Assembly (NCBI GenBank): GCA_902479135.1
Contig: CABSNU010000004.1
Span: 1 to 64,000, forward strand
Reading direction: 5' to 3'
Length of the DNA: 64,000 nucleotides
From: an uncultured Collinsella sp.
GTDB lineage: Bacteria; Actinomycetota; Coriobacteriia; Coriobacteriales; Coriobacteriaceae
The translations under genes and the position numbers were made by a program. Shown one piece after another: positions 44,307 to 53,265 of the stretch. Every line of letters begins with the position of its first letter. The stretch's first letter is position 1. A model generated the notes under the pieces. It did no database searches, had not been told where the DNA came from, and was given only the letters and a program-made list of their open reading frames with translations.

Positions 44307-45640
44307 GACCGGTCGCCTCCAAACAGATCGGGGCGAGTGGCCAGATAGGCATCAAGGGCCTCGAGCGCACGGTCCGCATAGGCCTGGTAGCGGTCGCGCT
44401 TGCTGCGGCGCTTACCATCCTCGAGTGGCGGCACCAGGCCAAAGTTGACATGCATAGGCTGATAGCCCACGGTGGCAGGATCGGTCGCATAACCCACGAG
44501 CGCACCCAGGGCGCCCACACGCGGCAACTCGACGCCCGCGGCACCGATAGCCTCGGCATAGGTGTTGAGCGCCGCGAGCAGACCTGTCGCCACGGCTTCC
44601 ATGTACCCCTCGGTGCCGGTAATCTGACCGGCCAGGCGCACGCCGGTACCGGGCACGGCAAAGGTGCCATCGAGCACGTGCGGGGCGTCGACAAAGGTAT
44701 TGCGGTGCATGACACCGTAGCGGAAGAACTCAGCGTTCTCCAGGCCCGGCACCATATGGAAGACGCGCTTCTGCTCGCCAAAGGTCAAGTTGGTCTGGAA
44801 GCCCACCAGGTTATAGGCGGTCTTCTCCTTGTTCTCGGCACGCAGCTGAATCGCCGCCCAGGGGCGACGTCCGGTACGCGGGTCGGTGAGGCCGACGGGC
44901 TTCATGGCACCAAAGCGGATGGCATCCTTGCCCGTGCGCGCGACCTCCTCGGCGGGCTGGCAGGCCTGGAACAGATCGCCGCCCTCAAAGTCTTTGAGCA
45001 CCACGCGGTCGGCCGTGGTAAGCGCCTCGATAAAGGCCTCGTACTCCTCCTTGTTGAGCGGAGCGTTGAGATAGTCGCCGCTCCCCTGCTCCTCGTAGCG
45101 CGACTGCGAGAACAGCACGTCCATATCGAGCGTGGAGGCATCGACGATCGGCGCCGCGGCATCGAAGAACGCAAGGGCGTCGCCACCGACGAGCTTCATG
45201 ACCTCTTCGCTCAGCGCAGGTGAACACAGCGGGCCCGCGGCAATGACCACGTGGCCCTCGGGAATCTGCGTGACCTCGCCGTGGACGACCTCGATATTAG
45301 GACGAGCGGCAACTTCGGCCTCGACAAGCTCGGAAAACTTGACGCGATCGACCGCTAAGGCGCCACCGGCGGGAACAGCCGCGCGATGGGCGCAATCGAG
45401 CAGAACTGAACCCATGCGCTCAAGCTCGGCCTTCAGCAAACCAGCCGCGGAATCCGGACGGGTCGACTTAAACGAATTGGAGCAGACGAGCTCTGCCAGG
45501 TGATCGGTATGGTGGGCCGGGGAGCTCACCTGGGGGCGCATCTCGCACAGCTTTACGGCAAACCCGCGATCTGCCAGCTGGATCGCGCACTCCGAACCCG
45601 CCAGACCGCCACCGATAACTGTCACCTGATCGAACTGCAT
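44303..45640 (-). CDS. trmFO: tRNA (m5U54) methyltransferase, folate-dependent, TrmFO
   Basis: 445 residues. It methylates U54 of tRNA using methylenetetrahydrofolate and FAD. The N-terminal FAD motif is VIGGGLAGSECAIQLA, followed by CSNSFKS with a catalytic-type cysteine near 52. The C-terminal FAD contact is TGVRLAGQITGTEGYMEA. ATG 45640 is seven bases after AAAGGTG; a TTG two codons earlier is too close. It lies downstream of dprA and overlaps xerC. Confidence 0.95.
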   Translation of the reverse strand: MQFDQVTVIGGGLAGSECAIQLADRGFAVKLCEMRPQVSSPAHHTDHLAELVCSNSFKSTRPDSAAGLLKAELERMGSVLLDCAHRAAVPAGGALAVDRVKFSELVEAEVAARPNIEVVHGEVTQIPEGHVVIAAGPLCSPALSEEVMKLVGGDALAFFDAAAPIVDASTLDMDVLFSQSRYEEQGSGDYLNAPLNKEEYEAFIEALTTADRVVLKDFEGGDLFQACQPAEEVARTGKDAIRFGAMKPVGLTDPRTGRRPWAAIQLRAENKEKTAYNLVGFQTNLTFGEQKRVFHMVPGLENAEFFRYGVMHRNTFVDAPHVLDGTFAVPGTGVRLAGQITGTEGYMEAVATGLLAALNTYAEAIGAAGVELPRVGALGALVGYATDPATVGYQPMHVNFGLVPPLEDGKRRSKRDRYQAYADRALEALDAYLATRPDLFGGDRS

Positions 45641-45654
45641 CTGCAAACACCTTT

Positions 45655-46590
45655 CTAATTGACACGTTTTCCATTGTGACCGAAGGGTGTCTGGGCGTGA
45701 AGGGCAAACTTGGAGGGCGCATACCTTCCATCCATCATGCGCTCGATAAGGCCCTCGAGTTCAAGCGAACCCAAGAGTTTGAGTACGCCGACAGCATCGA
45801 GCGAGACGAGCGCCGCGATGTCGTCGACCTTGAGCGGAGAGGCGATGAGCGCATGCATCACGGTCTGCTGCGTTGAATCCAGGTCGGCAATGCCGGGAGC
45901 ATCGGGGCGCGAGTAGCGCAGGGTTCCATAGATGCGTGAGATAGCCATCTCGATAGATTCCTCGTCGATGATGCAGCAGGCACCGTTCGCAATGAGGTAA
46001 TTCGTGCCACGCGACTCGGGCGATAGGATCGACCCCGGTACGGCAAGAAGTTCTCGCCCCAAATCCATAGCAGCCTCGGCTGTAGAAAACGTCCCGGAAG
46101 GCATACCCGCCTCGGATACAAAGAGGGCTTGCGACAGGGCCGCGATCACGCGATTGCGGCGCGGAAAGGCAAACTTGCGAGGACCCATGCCCCACGGGGA
46201 GATCGACACGACCGCGCCACCCGTATCGAGCGTGCGCGTAATAAGCCCCGCGCTCGAGCGCGGATAGACCACGTCGGCGCCCGTCCCCAGCACCACGACG
46301 TGTTTGCCGCCAGCGTTGACCGCAGCCCAACCCGAGGCCTGGTCGCAACCGACCGCGCCGCCCGAAACTACCGTCACTCCCGCCTCGACCGCCACCTTTG
46401 CCGCAAGCTCTGCCACGGCAAGACCATACGGCGAGGATTTGCGCGCGCCGATGATGGAGAGCGCGGGCGTCGAAAGCACCTCGGGGTTGCCGCGCACATA
46501 AAGCGTCTGGGGTACATCAGAAAGCTCCAAAACAGTCTCGGGAAACAACGCATCACCTGGATGCAGCTCAAAGGTCCCCTCTGCCATCAT
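45655..46590 (-). CDS. dprA: DNA processing protein DprA
   Basis: 311 residues. DprA protects incoming single strands and loads RecA during transformation. The Rossmann-like core shows SIIGARKSSPYG, VVSGGAVGCDQA and the FPRRNRVIAALSQALFVSEA stretch. A C-terminal winged-helix-like domain (DDIAALVSLDAVGVLKLLGSL) follows. The N-terminal SAM-like domain found in many DprA proteins is missing. ATG 46590 has AAGGAGGGACC upstream and overlaps the comM stop. It is in one unit with comM. Confidence 0.95.
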   Translation of the reverse strand: MMAEGTFELHPGDALFPETVLELSDVPQTLYVRGNPEVLSTPALSIIGARKSSPYGLAVAELAAKVAVEAGVTVVSGGAVGCDQASGWAAVNAGGKHVVVLGTGADVVYPRSSAGLITRTLDTGGAVVSISPWGMGPRKFAFPRRNRVIAALSQALFVSEAGMPSGTFSTAEAAMDLGRELLAVPGSILSPESRGTNYLIANGACCIIDEESIEMAISRIYGTLRYSRPDAPGIADLDSTQQTVMHALIASPLKVDDIAALVSLDAVGVLKLLGSLELEGLIERMMDGRYAPSKFALHAQTPFGHNGKRVN

Positions 46591-48110
46591 TGGTCCCTCC
46601 TTCCCTGATACATCGCCGCCTCGAGCACGTGGTCCTGCGTCACTTGCTCGCTCTCGGCGACATCTGCGATCGTGCGCGCAATGCGAACCAGGCGCACGAT
46701 GCCGCGGCCCGTGAGATGCGTGCGCTTCGACAGGCCGAGCACACACTTCTCCGCCGCATCATCGAGCTCAAAGGTCGAAACGACGCCGTCAATGGACCGC
46801 GTCTCATCATCCTCGGCCTCGGCATCCGCATCGTCCATACGGGACTCGCGCCAGGCGCGAAAGGCGCGACCGCGCACAACGTAGTCACGTAACTCGGCCG
46901 ACGACATACCCTCCGCTCCCTCGATAATCACCTGGGGGTCGGGACGGGTCACATCGATCATCATGTCGATACGGTCGGCCAAAGGGCCGCGCAGTTTAGA
47001 CCGATAGCGCTCGACCATCGCCGCCGAGCAGCGACACGGTACCTCGCGATCGCCCAAAAAACCGCAGGGGCAGGGATTGCTCGCAGCCAGCAGCTGAAAG
47101 CGCGACGGGAAGGTAAAGGCCCCGTCGACGCGTACGATCCTCACATAGCCGCGCTCGATGGGCTGACGCAGCGTCTGCAGCACACCCGTGGGAAACTCGG
47201 CAAGCTCGTCCAAAAAGAGCACGCCGCCATGAGCAAGGCTGATCTCACCCGGATGCACCGGGCGTCCTCCGCCAATGAGGCCCGCCGTTGAAATGCTGTG
47301 ATGGGGACTGCGGAAGGGCCGGTGTCCCGCCAACAAGCCATCAATGTTCTCACCCAAAACCGAATGGATGCACAGCGCCTCCTGCTGGTCCTCAACGGAA
47401 AGCTCGGGCAGAATGCCGGTCATACGGCGCGCGAGCATGGTCTTACCCGATCCGGGCGAGCCGATCATGAGCAAGCCGAGCTCGCCGGCGGCCGCAAGCG
47501 CCATGCCGCGTTTAGCGACTTCCTGCCCCAGCACATCGGCATAGTCGAGTTCGGGCTCAAAGGTCGCCTCAACACCCTCGGAATCCAGATAATGACGCAC
47601 GGCATCGCCCATGCCGCGAGCAAGCTGAGACAGATGGTCGATAAAGCCGCAATCAACGCCCGCAAGCGGCACATGCTGATCGGACCTGCCGGCGATAAAG
47701 GACAGCCCCATATCACGCGCCAATAGCTGAAACGCCACCTCGCCCTTGACAGGAAGCACCGTACCGTCCAAGCCAAGCTCACCAGCGATAAGACAACGAT
47801 CGAGGTTGTCGCGGGGAATCTGCCCATCGGCCGCCAGCACCGCGATGGCAATCGGCAGGTCGAAGCCGCTGCCGGTTTTACGGATATCGCCAGGTGCCAG
47901 GTTGACGGTAATGCCCGACCGAGGAATCTCGAAGCCTGCCGAACGCATGGCGCACCGGATACGCCCGCGAGATTCCATCACCTCCATACTCGGAATGCCG
48001 AGCATCTGGATGCCCGGAACGCCACCGGCAAGCGAGACCTCGACCGTGACGTGAATCGCCTCGACGCCGCGGATGCAGGCCGCGTGAACGGCAAACGTCT
48101 CGAACGCCAT
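46587..48110 (-). CDS. comM: ComM/YifB family AAA ATPase (Mg-chelatase-like)
   Basis: 507 residues. ComM is a hexameric helicase that promotes branch migration during natural transformation. The N-terminal Lon-protease-like domain (FETFAVHAACIRGVEAIHVT) precedes the AAA core with MIGSPGSGKTMLARRM and LFLDELAEF. The cysteine-rich SNPCPCGFLGDREVPCRC is a family feature. ATG 48110 overlaps the yraN stop (ATGA). Its location between yraN and dprA is conserved in many bacteria. Confidence 0.94.
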   Translation of the reverse strand: MAFETFAVHAACIRGVEAIHVTVEVSLAGGVPGIQMLGIPSMEVMESRGRIRCAMRSAGFEIPRSGITVNLAPGDIRKTGSGFDLPIAIAVLAADGQIPRDNLDRCLIAGELGLDGTVLPVKGEVAFQLLARDMGLSFIAGRSDQHVPLAGVDCGFIDHLSQLARGMGDAVRHYLDSEGVEATFEPELDYADVLGQEVAKRGMALAAAGELGLLMIGSPGSGKTMLARRMTGILPELSVEDQQEALCIHSVLGENIDGLLAGHRPFRSPHHSISTAGLIGGGRPVHPGEISLAHGGVLFLDELAEFPTGVLQTLRQPIERGYVRIVRVDGAFTFPSRFQLLAASNPCPCGFLGDREVPCRCSAAMVERYRSKLRGPLADRIDMMIDVTRPDPQVIIEGAEGMSSAELRDYVVRGRAFRAWRESRMDDADAEAEDDETRSIDGVVSTFELDDAAEKCVLGLSKRTHLTGRGIVRLVRIARTIADVAESEQVTQDHVLEAAMYQGRRDQ

Positions 48111-48595
48111 CACGACACCTGCCAATCGAACGCGTTGTACTGATGCTCGATCTCGGCGATATGCCCGCCACGAATGGTGACACCCACGGCATCGAAGCGA
48201 ATCGCCTTGAGCGGATAATGCTCCATGAGGTAGCAACTTGCGATGCGGCGGTAACGGCGTTGCTTTTGGGCGTCCACGGCCTCCTCGGGAAAGACCCGCG
48301 TGTCGCAATCCAGTGCAACGCGTCTGGTCTTGACCTCGGCCATCACCACGACATCGTCGAGCTCATCGAGCAGCACCAGATCGGCCTCGCCCTCGGTGCA
48401 ACGATAACCCTGCTCCAGCAAGGTGTAGCCGCGCTCGTTAAAATAGTCGATGGTGATCAGCTCGCCCAGCATGCCCAGCTCGCGGGGACTGAGTCCCTTG
48501 ATAAACTCGGGCGTCATCGCCCCGCAGTCGAGCTCGCCGTTTTCCCAACGCTCCTTGAGCTGCTGCGTCTTGCTCTTTTTGCTTGCGGCACTCAT
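48110..48595 (-). CDS. yraN: YraN/UPF0102 family nuclease-like protein
   Basis: 161 residues. A member of the PD-(D/E)xK-like YraN family, whose role is uncertain. Core residues LGELITIDYFNERGYTLLE, EADLVLLD and VVMAEVKTR match the nuclease-like fold. About 40 extra polar residues precede the core. ATG 48595 has GGAAAGGAG upstream. It is first in yraN-comM-dprA-trmFO-xerC, and the shared 19-bp motif sits 73 bases upstream. Confidence 0.9.
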   Translation of the reverse strand: MSAASKKSKTQQLKERWENGELDCGAMTPEFIKGLSPRELGMLGELITIDYFNERGYTLLEQGYRCTEGEADLVLLDELDDVVVMAEVKTRRVALDCDTRVFPEEAVDAQKQRRYRRIASCYLMEHYPLKAIRFDAVGVTIRGGHIAEIEHQYNAFDWQVS

Positions 48596-48667
48596 GGGGT
48601 CTCCTTTCCCGCACACTGAATTGCCCCGATGATGAGGGCACCTTTCATGCGGGTAAGTACCGGAAGC

Positions 48668-48686
48668 AAACCAAAAGCTAACCAAA
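48668..48686 (-). promoter_or_regulatory. Putative competence-operon motif upstream of yraN-comM-dprA
   Basis: The minus strand reads TTTGGTTAGCTTTTGGTTT, differing by one base from the sequence upstream of comEA. Its gene-proximal end is 72 bases before the start codon, compared with 76 for comEA. Confidence 0.55.
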
Positions 48687-48693
48687 TACCGTC

Positions 48694-48734
48694 AAAAAAC
48701 GGGCCGTATGCAGCAATGGTGTTGCATACGGCCC
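48694..48734 (-). terminator. Terminator of rnhB
   Basis: GGGCCGTATGCA pairs with TGCATACGGCCC. On the minus strand GTTTTTTG follows. The yraN upstream motif begins only a few bases further on. Confidence 0.9.
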
Positions 48735-48784
48735 GCTACCAGCAGGTTTATAAAACCCCAGAGGTCCCTGTCTCCACAATTGAC

Positions 48785-49573
48785 CTAGAAAAGGCGCTCA
48801 GTCTGCAGAAAGTTTCCGCAAAAGCTCACGCGGTGCAGTGGACAAAGTCCATGTTTGCGAATGGCCTCGATATGCTCGGGGCTTGCATAGCCCTTCGACT
48901 CGGCCAGATGGTACTCGGGATACTCGGCGTCGTACTCGACCATCATCTCGTCACGCGTGACCTTGGCCATGATGGATGCCGCGGCGATACAGGCGATCTT
49001 GGCATCGCCCTTGACCACGTCGCGCTCGTTAGGAACGGCGCCCAAGGGGTTGCCATCCATGAGGACGCAGTCGGGTTCAAGTCCCGTATCGGCCACGGCG
49101 CCCGCAACGGCGGCACGGATAGCACGGGCCATGCCCATCTCATCGATATCCTTCGGCGCGATATGGCAAAAACCGATCGCCGTCGCCACCTCGGCAATCT
49201 TCACTGAGAGCAACTCGCGGCGCGCGGGCGTGAGCTTTTTGGAATCGTTGATACCCCAGACGCGCGGCTCCATAGGAAGACAGACGGCGCATACCGTCAA
49301 AGGACCGGCCACCGATCCGCGACCCACCTCGTCGACACCAACGACCACCCCATCGCCGCCAAGCTCGTGCATAAGCTCGTACATGTCATTGACGCGCTCG
49401 CGCTCGGCAAGCTCTTTGGCATGGCGTTTGAGGGCGCGTTCACAAGCCTTGATCACCTGCTGGCGCGGGTCCTCGCGATAATGCTCCACGAGGGCGGGAA
49501 TCTCCTCAAACGTAGCGCTCGCCAACTCACCGGCAACCTGCGATGCCGAAACCGAGCTCGTCATGTTGGCCAT
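48785..49573 (-). CDS. rnhB: Ribonuclease HII
   Basis: 262 residues. It removes ribonucleotides from DNA and RNA of hybrids. Active-site motif VGVDEVGRGSVAGP (Asp-Glu) near 78, then LMDGN and the DAKIACIAAASIMAKVTRDE block. About 70 N-terminal residues come before the catalytic core, longer than in E. coli. ATG 49573 follows AAGGAGGG. It is a single unit with its own terminator. Confidence 0.96.
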   Translation of the reverse strand: MANMTSSVSASQVAGELASATFEEIPALVEHYREDPRQQVIKACERALKRHAKELAERERVNDMYELMHELGGDGVVVGVDEVGRGSVAGPLTVCAVCLPMEPRVWGINDSKKLTPARRELLSVKIAEVATAIGFCHIAPKDIDEMGMARAIRAAVAGAVADTGLEPDCVLMDGNPLGAVPNERDVVKGDAKIACIAAASIMAKVTRDEMMVEYDAEYPEYHLAESKGYASPEHIEAIRKHGLCPLHRVSFCGNFLQTERLF

Positions 49574-49603
49574 ACCAGGCCCTCCTTGCATGCAAATCAG
49601 ATA

Positions 49604-49632
49604 AAAAGAAGGGCCACCCGAAGGTGACCCTT
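49604..49632 (-). terminator. Terminator of rplS
   Basis: The minus strand has AAGGGTCACC, loop TTC, GGGTGGCCCTT, then CTTTTTAT. It lies past the rplS stop and just before rnhB. Confidence 0.85.
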
Positions 49633-49666
49633 GTGTCCAAACGAGTGGACAGACGCTGCGATCTTC

Positions 49667-50008
49667 TTAGCGCTTCTCGGGGATGCGAGCAGCCTTGCCC
49701 ACCTTGTCGCGGAGGTAGTACAGCTTGGCGCGACGGACGCGACCATGGCGAACGACCTCGAGCTTGGCGATCTTGGGGCTGTGAAGCGGGAAGGTACGCT
49801 CAACACCGACACCGAAGGACATCTTGCGGACGGTGAAGGTCTCGCGGGCACCGGCGCCGGCCATGCGGATGACGTCGCCCTGGAAGACCTGGATGCGCTC
49901 GCGGTCGCCTTCCTTAATGCGGTAGTGAACCTTGACGTTGTCGGCGACGCGAACCTGAGGAATGTCCTCGCGGATCTGCTGACGCTCGATTGCGCGGATG
50001 TAATCCAT
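49667..50008 (-). CDS. rplS: 50S ribosomal protein L19
   Basis: 113 residues. Conserved stretches [18 protein letters not shown] and [15 protein letters not shown] identify L19, which sits at the subunit interface. ATG 50008 has AAGGAATTGC upstream; an in-frame TTG two codons earlier is less likely. In many bacteria rplS follows trmD; here it is a separate unit with its own promoter and terminator, about 8 kb away. Confidence 0.97.
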   Translation of the reverse strand: MDYIRAIERQQIREDIPQVRVADNVKVHYRIKEGDRERIQVFQGDVIRMAGAGARETFTVRKMSFGVGVERTFPLHSPKIAKLEVVRHGRVRRAKLYYLRDKVGKAARIPEKR

Positions 50009-50077
50009 GTGCAATTCCTTACTCTTCTAGAGGTGCCGTACCATCTTGGCCGGCACGTAGTTGAACAAACGTATTCG

Positions 50078-50105
50078 AGTATACACGCGCGGGTTTCTGC
50101 TGCAA
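50078..50105 (-). promoter_or_regulatory. Promoter of rplS
   Basis: The minus strand has TTGCAG, 16 bases, then TATACT (50078-50083), about 70 bases before the gene. Confidence 0.6.
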
Positions 50106-50151
50106 GAACAATTTTTTACGCAGACAAAAAGACAAAACCCGCACATGATAA

Positions 50152-50179
50152 CCGCCCGCCTCACGAATGAGACGGGCGG
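50152..50179 (-). terminator. Hairpin after ppdK
   Basis: CCGCCCGCCTC pairs with GAGACGGGCGG. The minus-strand T tract is poor (TTATCATG), so efficiency is uncertain. Confidence 0.55.
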
Positions 50180-50217
50180 CATGAAGGGGGCTACGCTAGG
50201 CGTCTAAACCCAAAACG

Positions 50218-52968
50218 TTAGGCGGAACGCTTGGCCTCGAGCTTGGCCTGAGCGGCAGCCAGGCGCGCGAGGGGCACGCGATAGGGCGAGCAGGACACGT
50301 AGTCCACGTCGGCCACGTTAAACAGGCCCTTGATGGACTTGGGGTCGCCGCCGTGCTCGCCGCACACGCCAAAGTGCATGTCGGGATTGGTGGCGCGGCC
50401 CTTCTCGACGGCCAAGCGCACGAGCTCCAGCACCGCCGCGTCGATGGTCTCGAAGGGGTTGTCTTTCAGGATCTTTTTATGCATGTACAGCGGGATGAAC
50501 TTGGCCTCGGCGTCATCGCGCGAGAAGCCAAAGGTCGTCTGGGTGAGGTCGTTGGTGCCAAAGCAGAAGAAGTCGGCATGATGGGCGATCTCGTCAGCGA
50601 CCATGCAGGCACGCGGCAGCTCGAGCATCGTGCCCACGGGAATATTGAGCTCGACGCCTTCCTCGGCGGAAACCTCGGCGATCACGCGCCCGATAACCTC
50701 GCGGGTCTGGACATGCTCGGCCGTGATGGAAACGAGCGGAACCATGATCTCGGGGCGCGGGTCGACACCCTCCTTGATAAGGCGGGCAGCGGCCGTGGCG
50801 ACGGCGCGAACCTGCATGAGCGGCAGATCGCCAAAGACGACGGACAGGCGCACGCCGCGCAAGCCCAGCATGGGGTTGGACTCGACCATGCCGTCAATGC
50901 GACGCAGGCGGGCGCGCAGGGCAGTGAGCTCCTCCTCGGGAGCGCCGGCGGCCTCCTTCTTGGTGATGGCGACCTCGAGCTCGCGAGGATTATCCAGGAA
51001 CTCATGAAGCGGCGGATCGAGCAGGCGGACGACCACATCGCGACCGGACATGGTCTTGAACATCGCCAGGAAGTCCTCGGTCTGAACCTTGAGCAAGTCG
51101 GCCAGGGCCTGCTGCTTCACGGCCTCATCGTCAGACAGGATAAAGCTCTGGATGATGTTCTTGCGATCGCCCAGGAACATGTGCTCGGTGCGGCACAGAC
51201 CGATGGCCTCGGCGCCAAACTCGAGCGCGAGCGCAGCATCCTCGGGGTTGTCGGCGTTGACGCGCACGTGGTTGGCGTGACCGTCGGTCTCGTCCAAACG
51301 GATCTCATCGGCCCAAGACAGGATGGTGTCCAGGTCGCCGGTGAGCTCTGCAGAGACCAGGTCGACCGCGCCGTCGACGACGATACCCTGGGTGCCGTCG
51401 ATGGAGATGACATCGCCCTCGCGCAGCACGCGGTCGCTGCCCTCGATGCGCACGACCTTCTCTGCCGCGTCAATGTGGAAGCGCTCAACGCCGCAAACGC
51501 AGGGCGTACCCATGCCGCGGGCGATAACGGCGGCATGGCTCGTCTTGCCACCGTGGCTGGTCAGGATGCCCTCGGCGGCGACCATGCCCTTCAGGTCGTC
51601 GGGGTTGGTCTCCCAGCGGACCAGAATGACCTTGTGGCCGTCGGCGGAACGCGCGACGGCGTCATCACTCGAGAACACGACCTCGCCCACGGCGGCACCA
51701 GGGCTGGCGTTAAGGCCGCTGGCCAGGGCCTCGTACTTCTTGGAGGCGTCGAACTGCGGGTGCAGGAGCTGGTCGAGCTGCGCGGGATCGATGCGGCTCA
51801 CAGCCTCCTCGCGGGTGATGAGGCCCTCCTCGACCATTTCGATAGCAATGCGCAGGGCAGCAGTGGCGGTGCGCTTGCCCACGCGGGTCTGGAGCATCCA
51901 GAGCTTGCCCTGCTCGATGGTAAACTCGATATCGCACATATCGCGGTAATGATCCTCGAGCGTCAGGAACACGCGCTCGAGCTCCTCGCCTGCGGACTCG
52001 AGGCCCGAGGTGGTCTTGAGGTCGGCGATGGGCTCGGTGTTTCGGATGCCGGCGACGACGTCCTCGCCCTGGGCATTCACCAAAAAGTCGCCATAGAACT
52101 CCTTGGTGCCGTCGGCCGGGTTGCGCGTAAAGGCGACGCCGGTCGCAGAGGTCTCGCCCTTGTTGCCAAAGGCCATGGCCTGGACGTTGACGGCGGTGCC
52201 GAGCTCGTCGGAAATGCCGTGCTGCTTGCGGTAGATGCAGGCGCGCTCGTTCATCCAGCTGCCAAAGACGGCCTGGATGGCAAGGCGCAGCTGGAGCTCC
52301 GGATCGTGCGGGAAAACGGGCTTACCGTCGGCGACCTCGAGCTCGGGATACAGGGTCGCCTCGACGTTCTCGGAGAAGATGCCCTTAAAGGTCTCGACGA
52401 GCTCCTGCAGGTCCTCGGCCGAAAGCTCGGAATCGACACGAACGCCGGCGACCAGGCGGGCCTGGGTCAGGGCGTTCTCGAATAGGTCGGCGTCGACGCC
52501 CATGACGACGTTGGAGAACATCTGGATAAAGCGACGGTAGCTGTCCCAGGCAAAGCGCGGGTTCTGCGTCTGCGCGATAAGACCCTGGACGGAATCGTCG
52601 TTGAGGCCCAGGTTGAGGACCGTGTCCATCATGCCGGGCATGGAGAACGGAGCGCCCGAGCGAACCGACACGAGCAGCGGATCGGAGGCATCGCCGAGTT
52701 TCTTGCCGCAACGGGCCTCGAGGTCCGCCTCGGCGGCAACGATCTCATCGAGTGCGCCTTCGGGCCAGACGTTGCCGGCACCGGAGTACTCGACACAGGT
52801 CTGGCAGGTAATGGTAAAGCCACCGGGAACCGGCAGGCCGATGCGGCTCATCTCGGCAAGGTTTGCGCCCTTGCCGCCAAGCACGAAGTTCATGGACTTG
52901 TCGCCCTCAGTGACACAGGTGCCCTGGGCGTCGGTTCCAAAACGGTAAACCCTCTTGCAATCGCTCAC
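50218..52968 (-). CDS. ppdK: Pyruvate, phosphate dikinase
   Basis: 916 residues. It interconverts pyruvate, ATP and phosphate with PEP, AMP and PPi; in anaerobes it can run in the glycolytic direction with PPi. The N-terminal ATP-grasp (VLGGKGANLAEMSRIGLPVP) is followed by the swivelling phosphohistidine loop GGKTSHAAVIARGMGTPCVCG (as two blocks) and the C-terminal PEP barrel with CFGTNDLTQTTFGFSRDD. GTG 52968 follows AAGGGGAAG. Its regulator lies upstream. A TTTACC repeat array precedes the promoter. Confidence 0.97.
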   Translation of the reverse strand: MSDCKRVYRFGTDAQGTCVTEGDKSMNFVLGGKGANLAEMSRIGLPVPGGFTITCQTCVEYSGAGNVWPEGALDEIVAAEADLEARCGKKLGDASDPLLVSVRSGAPFSMPGMMDTVLNLGLNDDSVQGLIAQTQNPRFAWDSYRRFIQMFSNVVMGVDADLFENALTQARLVAGVRVDSELSAEDLQELVETFKGIFSENVEATLYPELEVADGKPVFPHDPELQLRLAIQAVFGSWMNERACIYRKQHGISDELGTAVNVQAMAFGNKGETSATGVAFTRNPADGTKEFYGDFLVNAQGEDVVAGIRNTEPIADLKTTSGLESAGEELERVFLTLEDHYRDMCDIEFTIEQGKLWMLQTRVGKRTATAALRIAIEMVEEGLITREEAVSRIDPAQLDQLLHPQFDASKKYEALASGLNASPGAAVGEVVFSSDDAVARSADGHKVILVRWETNPDDLKGMVAAEGILTSHGGKTSHAAVIARGMGTPCVCGVERFHIDAAEKVVRIEGSDRVLREGDVISIDGTQGIVVDGAVDLVSAELTGDLDTILSWADEIRLDETDGHANHVRVNADNPEDAALALEFGAEAIGLCRTEHMFLGDRKNIIQSFILSDDEAVKQQALADLLKVQTEDFLAMFKTMSGRDVVVRLLDPPLHEFLDNPRELEVAITKKEAAGAPEEELTALRARLRRIDGMVESNPMLGLRGVRLSVVFGDLPLMQVRAVATAAARLIKEGVDPRPEIMVPLVSITAEHVQTREVIGRVIAEVSAEEGVELNIPVGTMLELPRACMVADEIAHHADFFCFGTNDLTQTTFGFSRDDAEAKFIPLYMHKKILKDNPFETIDAAVLELVRLAVEKGRATNPDMHFGVCGEHGGDPKSIKGLFNVADVDYVSCSPYRVPLARLAAAQAKLEAKRSA

Positions 52969-53043
52969 GATACTTCCCCTTCCATGCACTTACGCGCACG
53001 ACCGTGGTAACGAATCGACCCGCCGAATGCGAGCCGTGAGGGT

Positions 53044-53049
53044 ACTATA
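53044..53049 (-). promoter_or_regulatory. Probable -10 of ppdK
   Basis: TATAGT on the minus strand, about 75 bases before the GTG start. No good -35 is found, which fits activator dependence. Confidence 0.4.
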
Positions 53050-53090
53050 CGGCGGGTTTTGGGCGGGCTTGCGCAGAGGGCGCGGGGGTT

Positions 53091-53138
53091 GGTAAACGTG
53101 GTAAATATGGCGGTAAACGGTAGGTAAAGTTGGTTACC
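53091..53138 (-). promoter_or_regulatory. TTTACC repeat array upstream of ppdK
   Basis: Four exact GGTAAA copies (53091, 53100, 53112, 53123; TTTACC on the minus strand) and a related GGTTACC at 53132 are spaced 9-12 bases apart. They sit 42-94 bases upstream of the -10. The near-helical spacing suggests cooperative binding of a regulator on one face of the DNA. Confidence 0.5.
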
Positions 53139-53265
53139 TTATGAAGATACCAATGCAAGATGCTTGCAGGTCAAATGCTAGTTTATTGCTAAATCGCTTT
53201 ACCAATATCGTGCATTATTTTTAGGTAGTCTTTTAGAGACGGGCATTTTTAGCTACCCCAATAAG
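53139..53265. other. AT-rich gap between the PPDK regulator gene and ppdK
   Basis: No gene is seen. It contains one more TTTACC-type site on the plus strand near 53199 and a short GTCT/AGAC stem, but no convincing terminator for the upstream gene. Confidence 0.4.
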
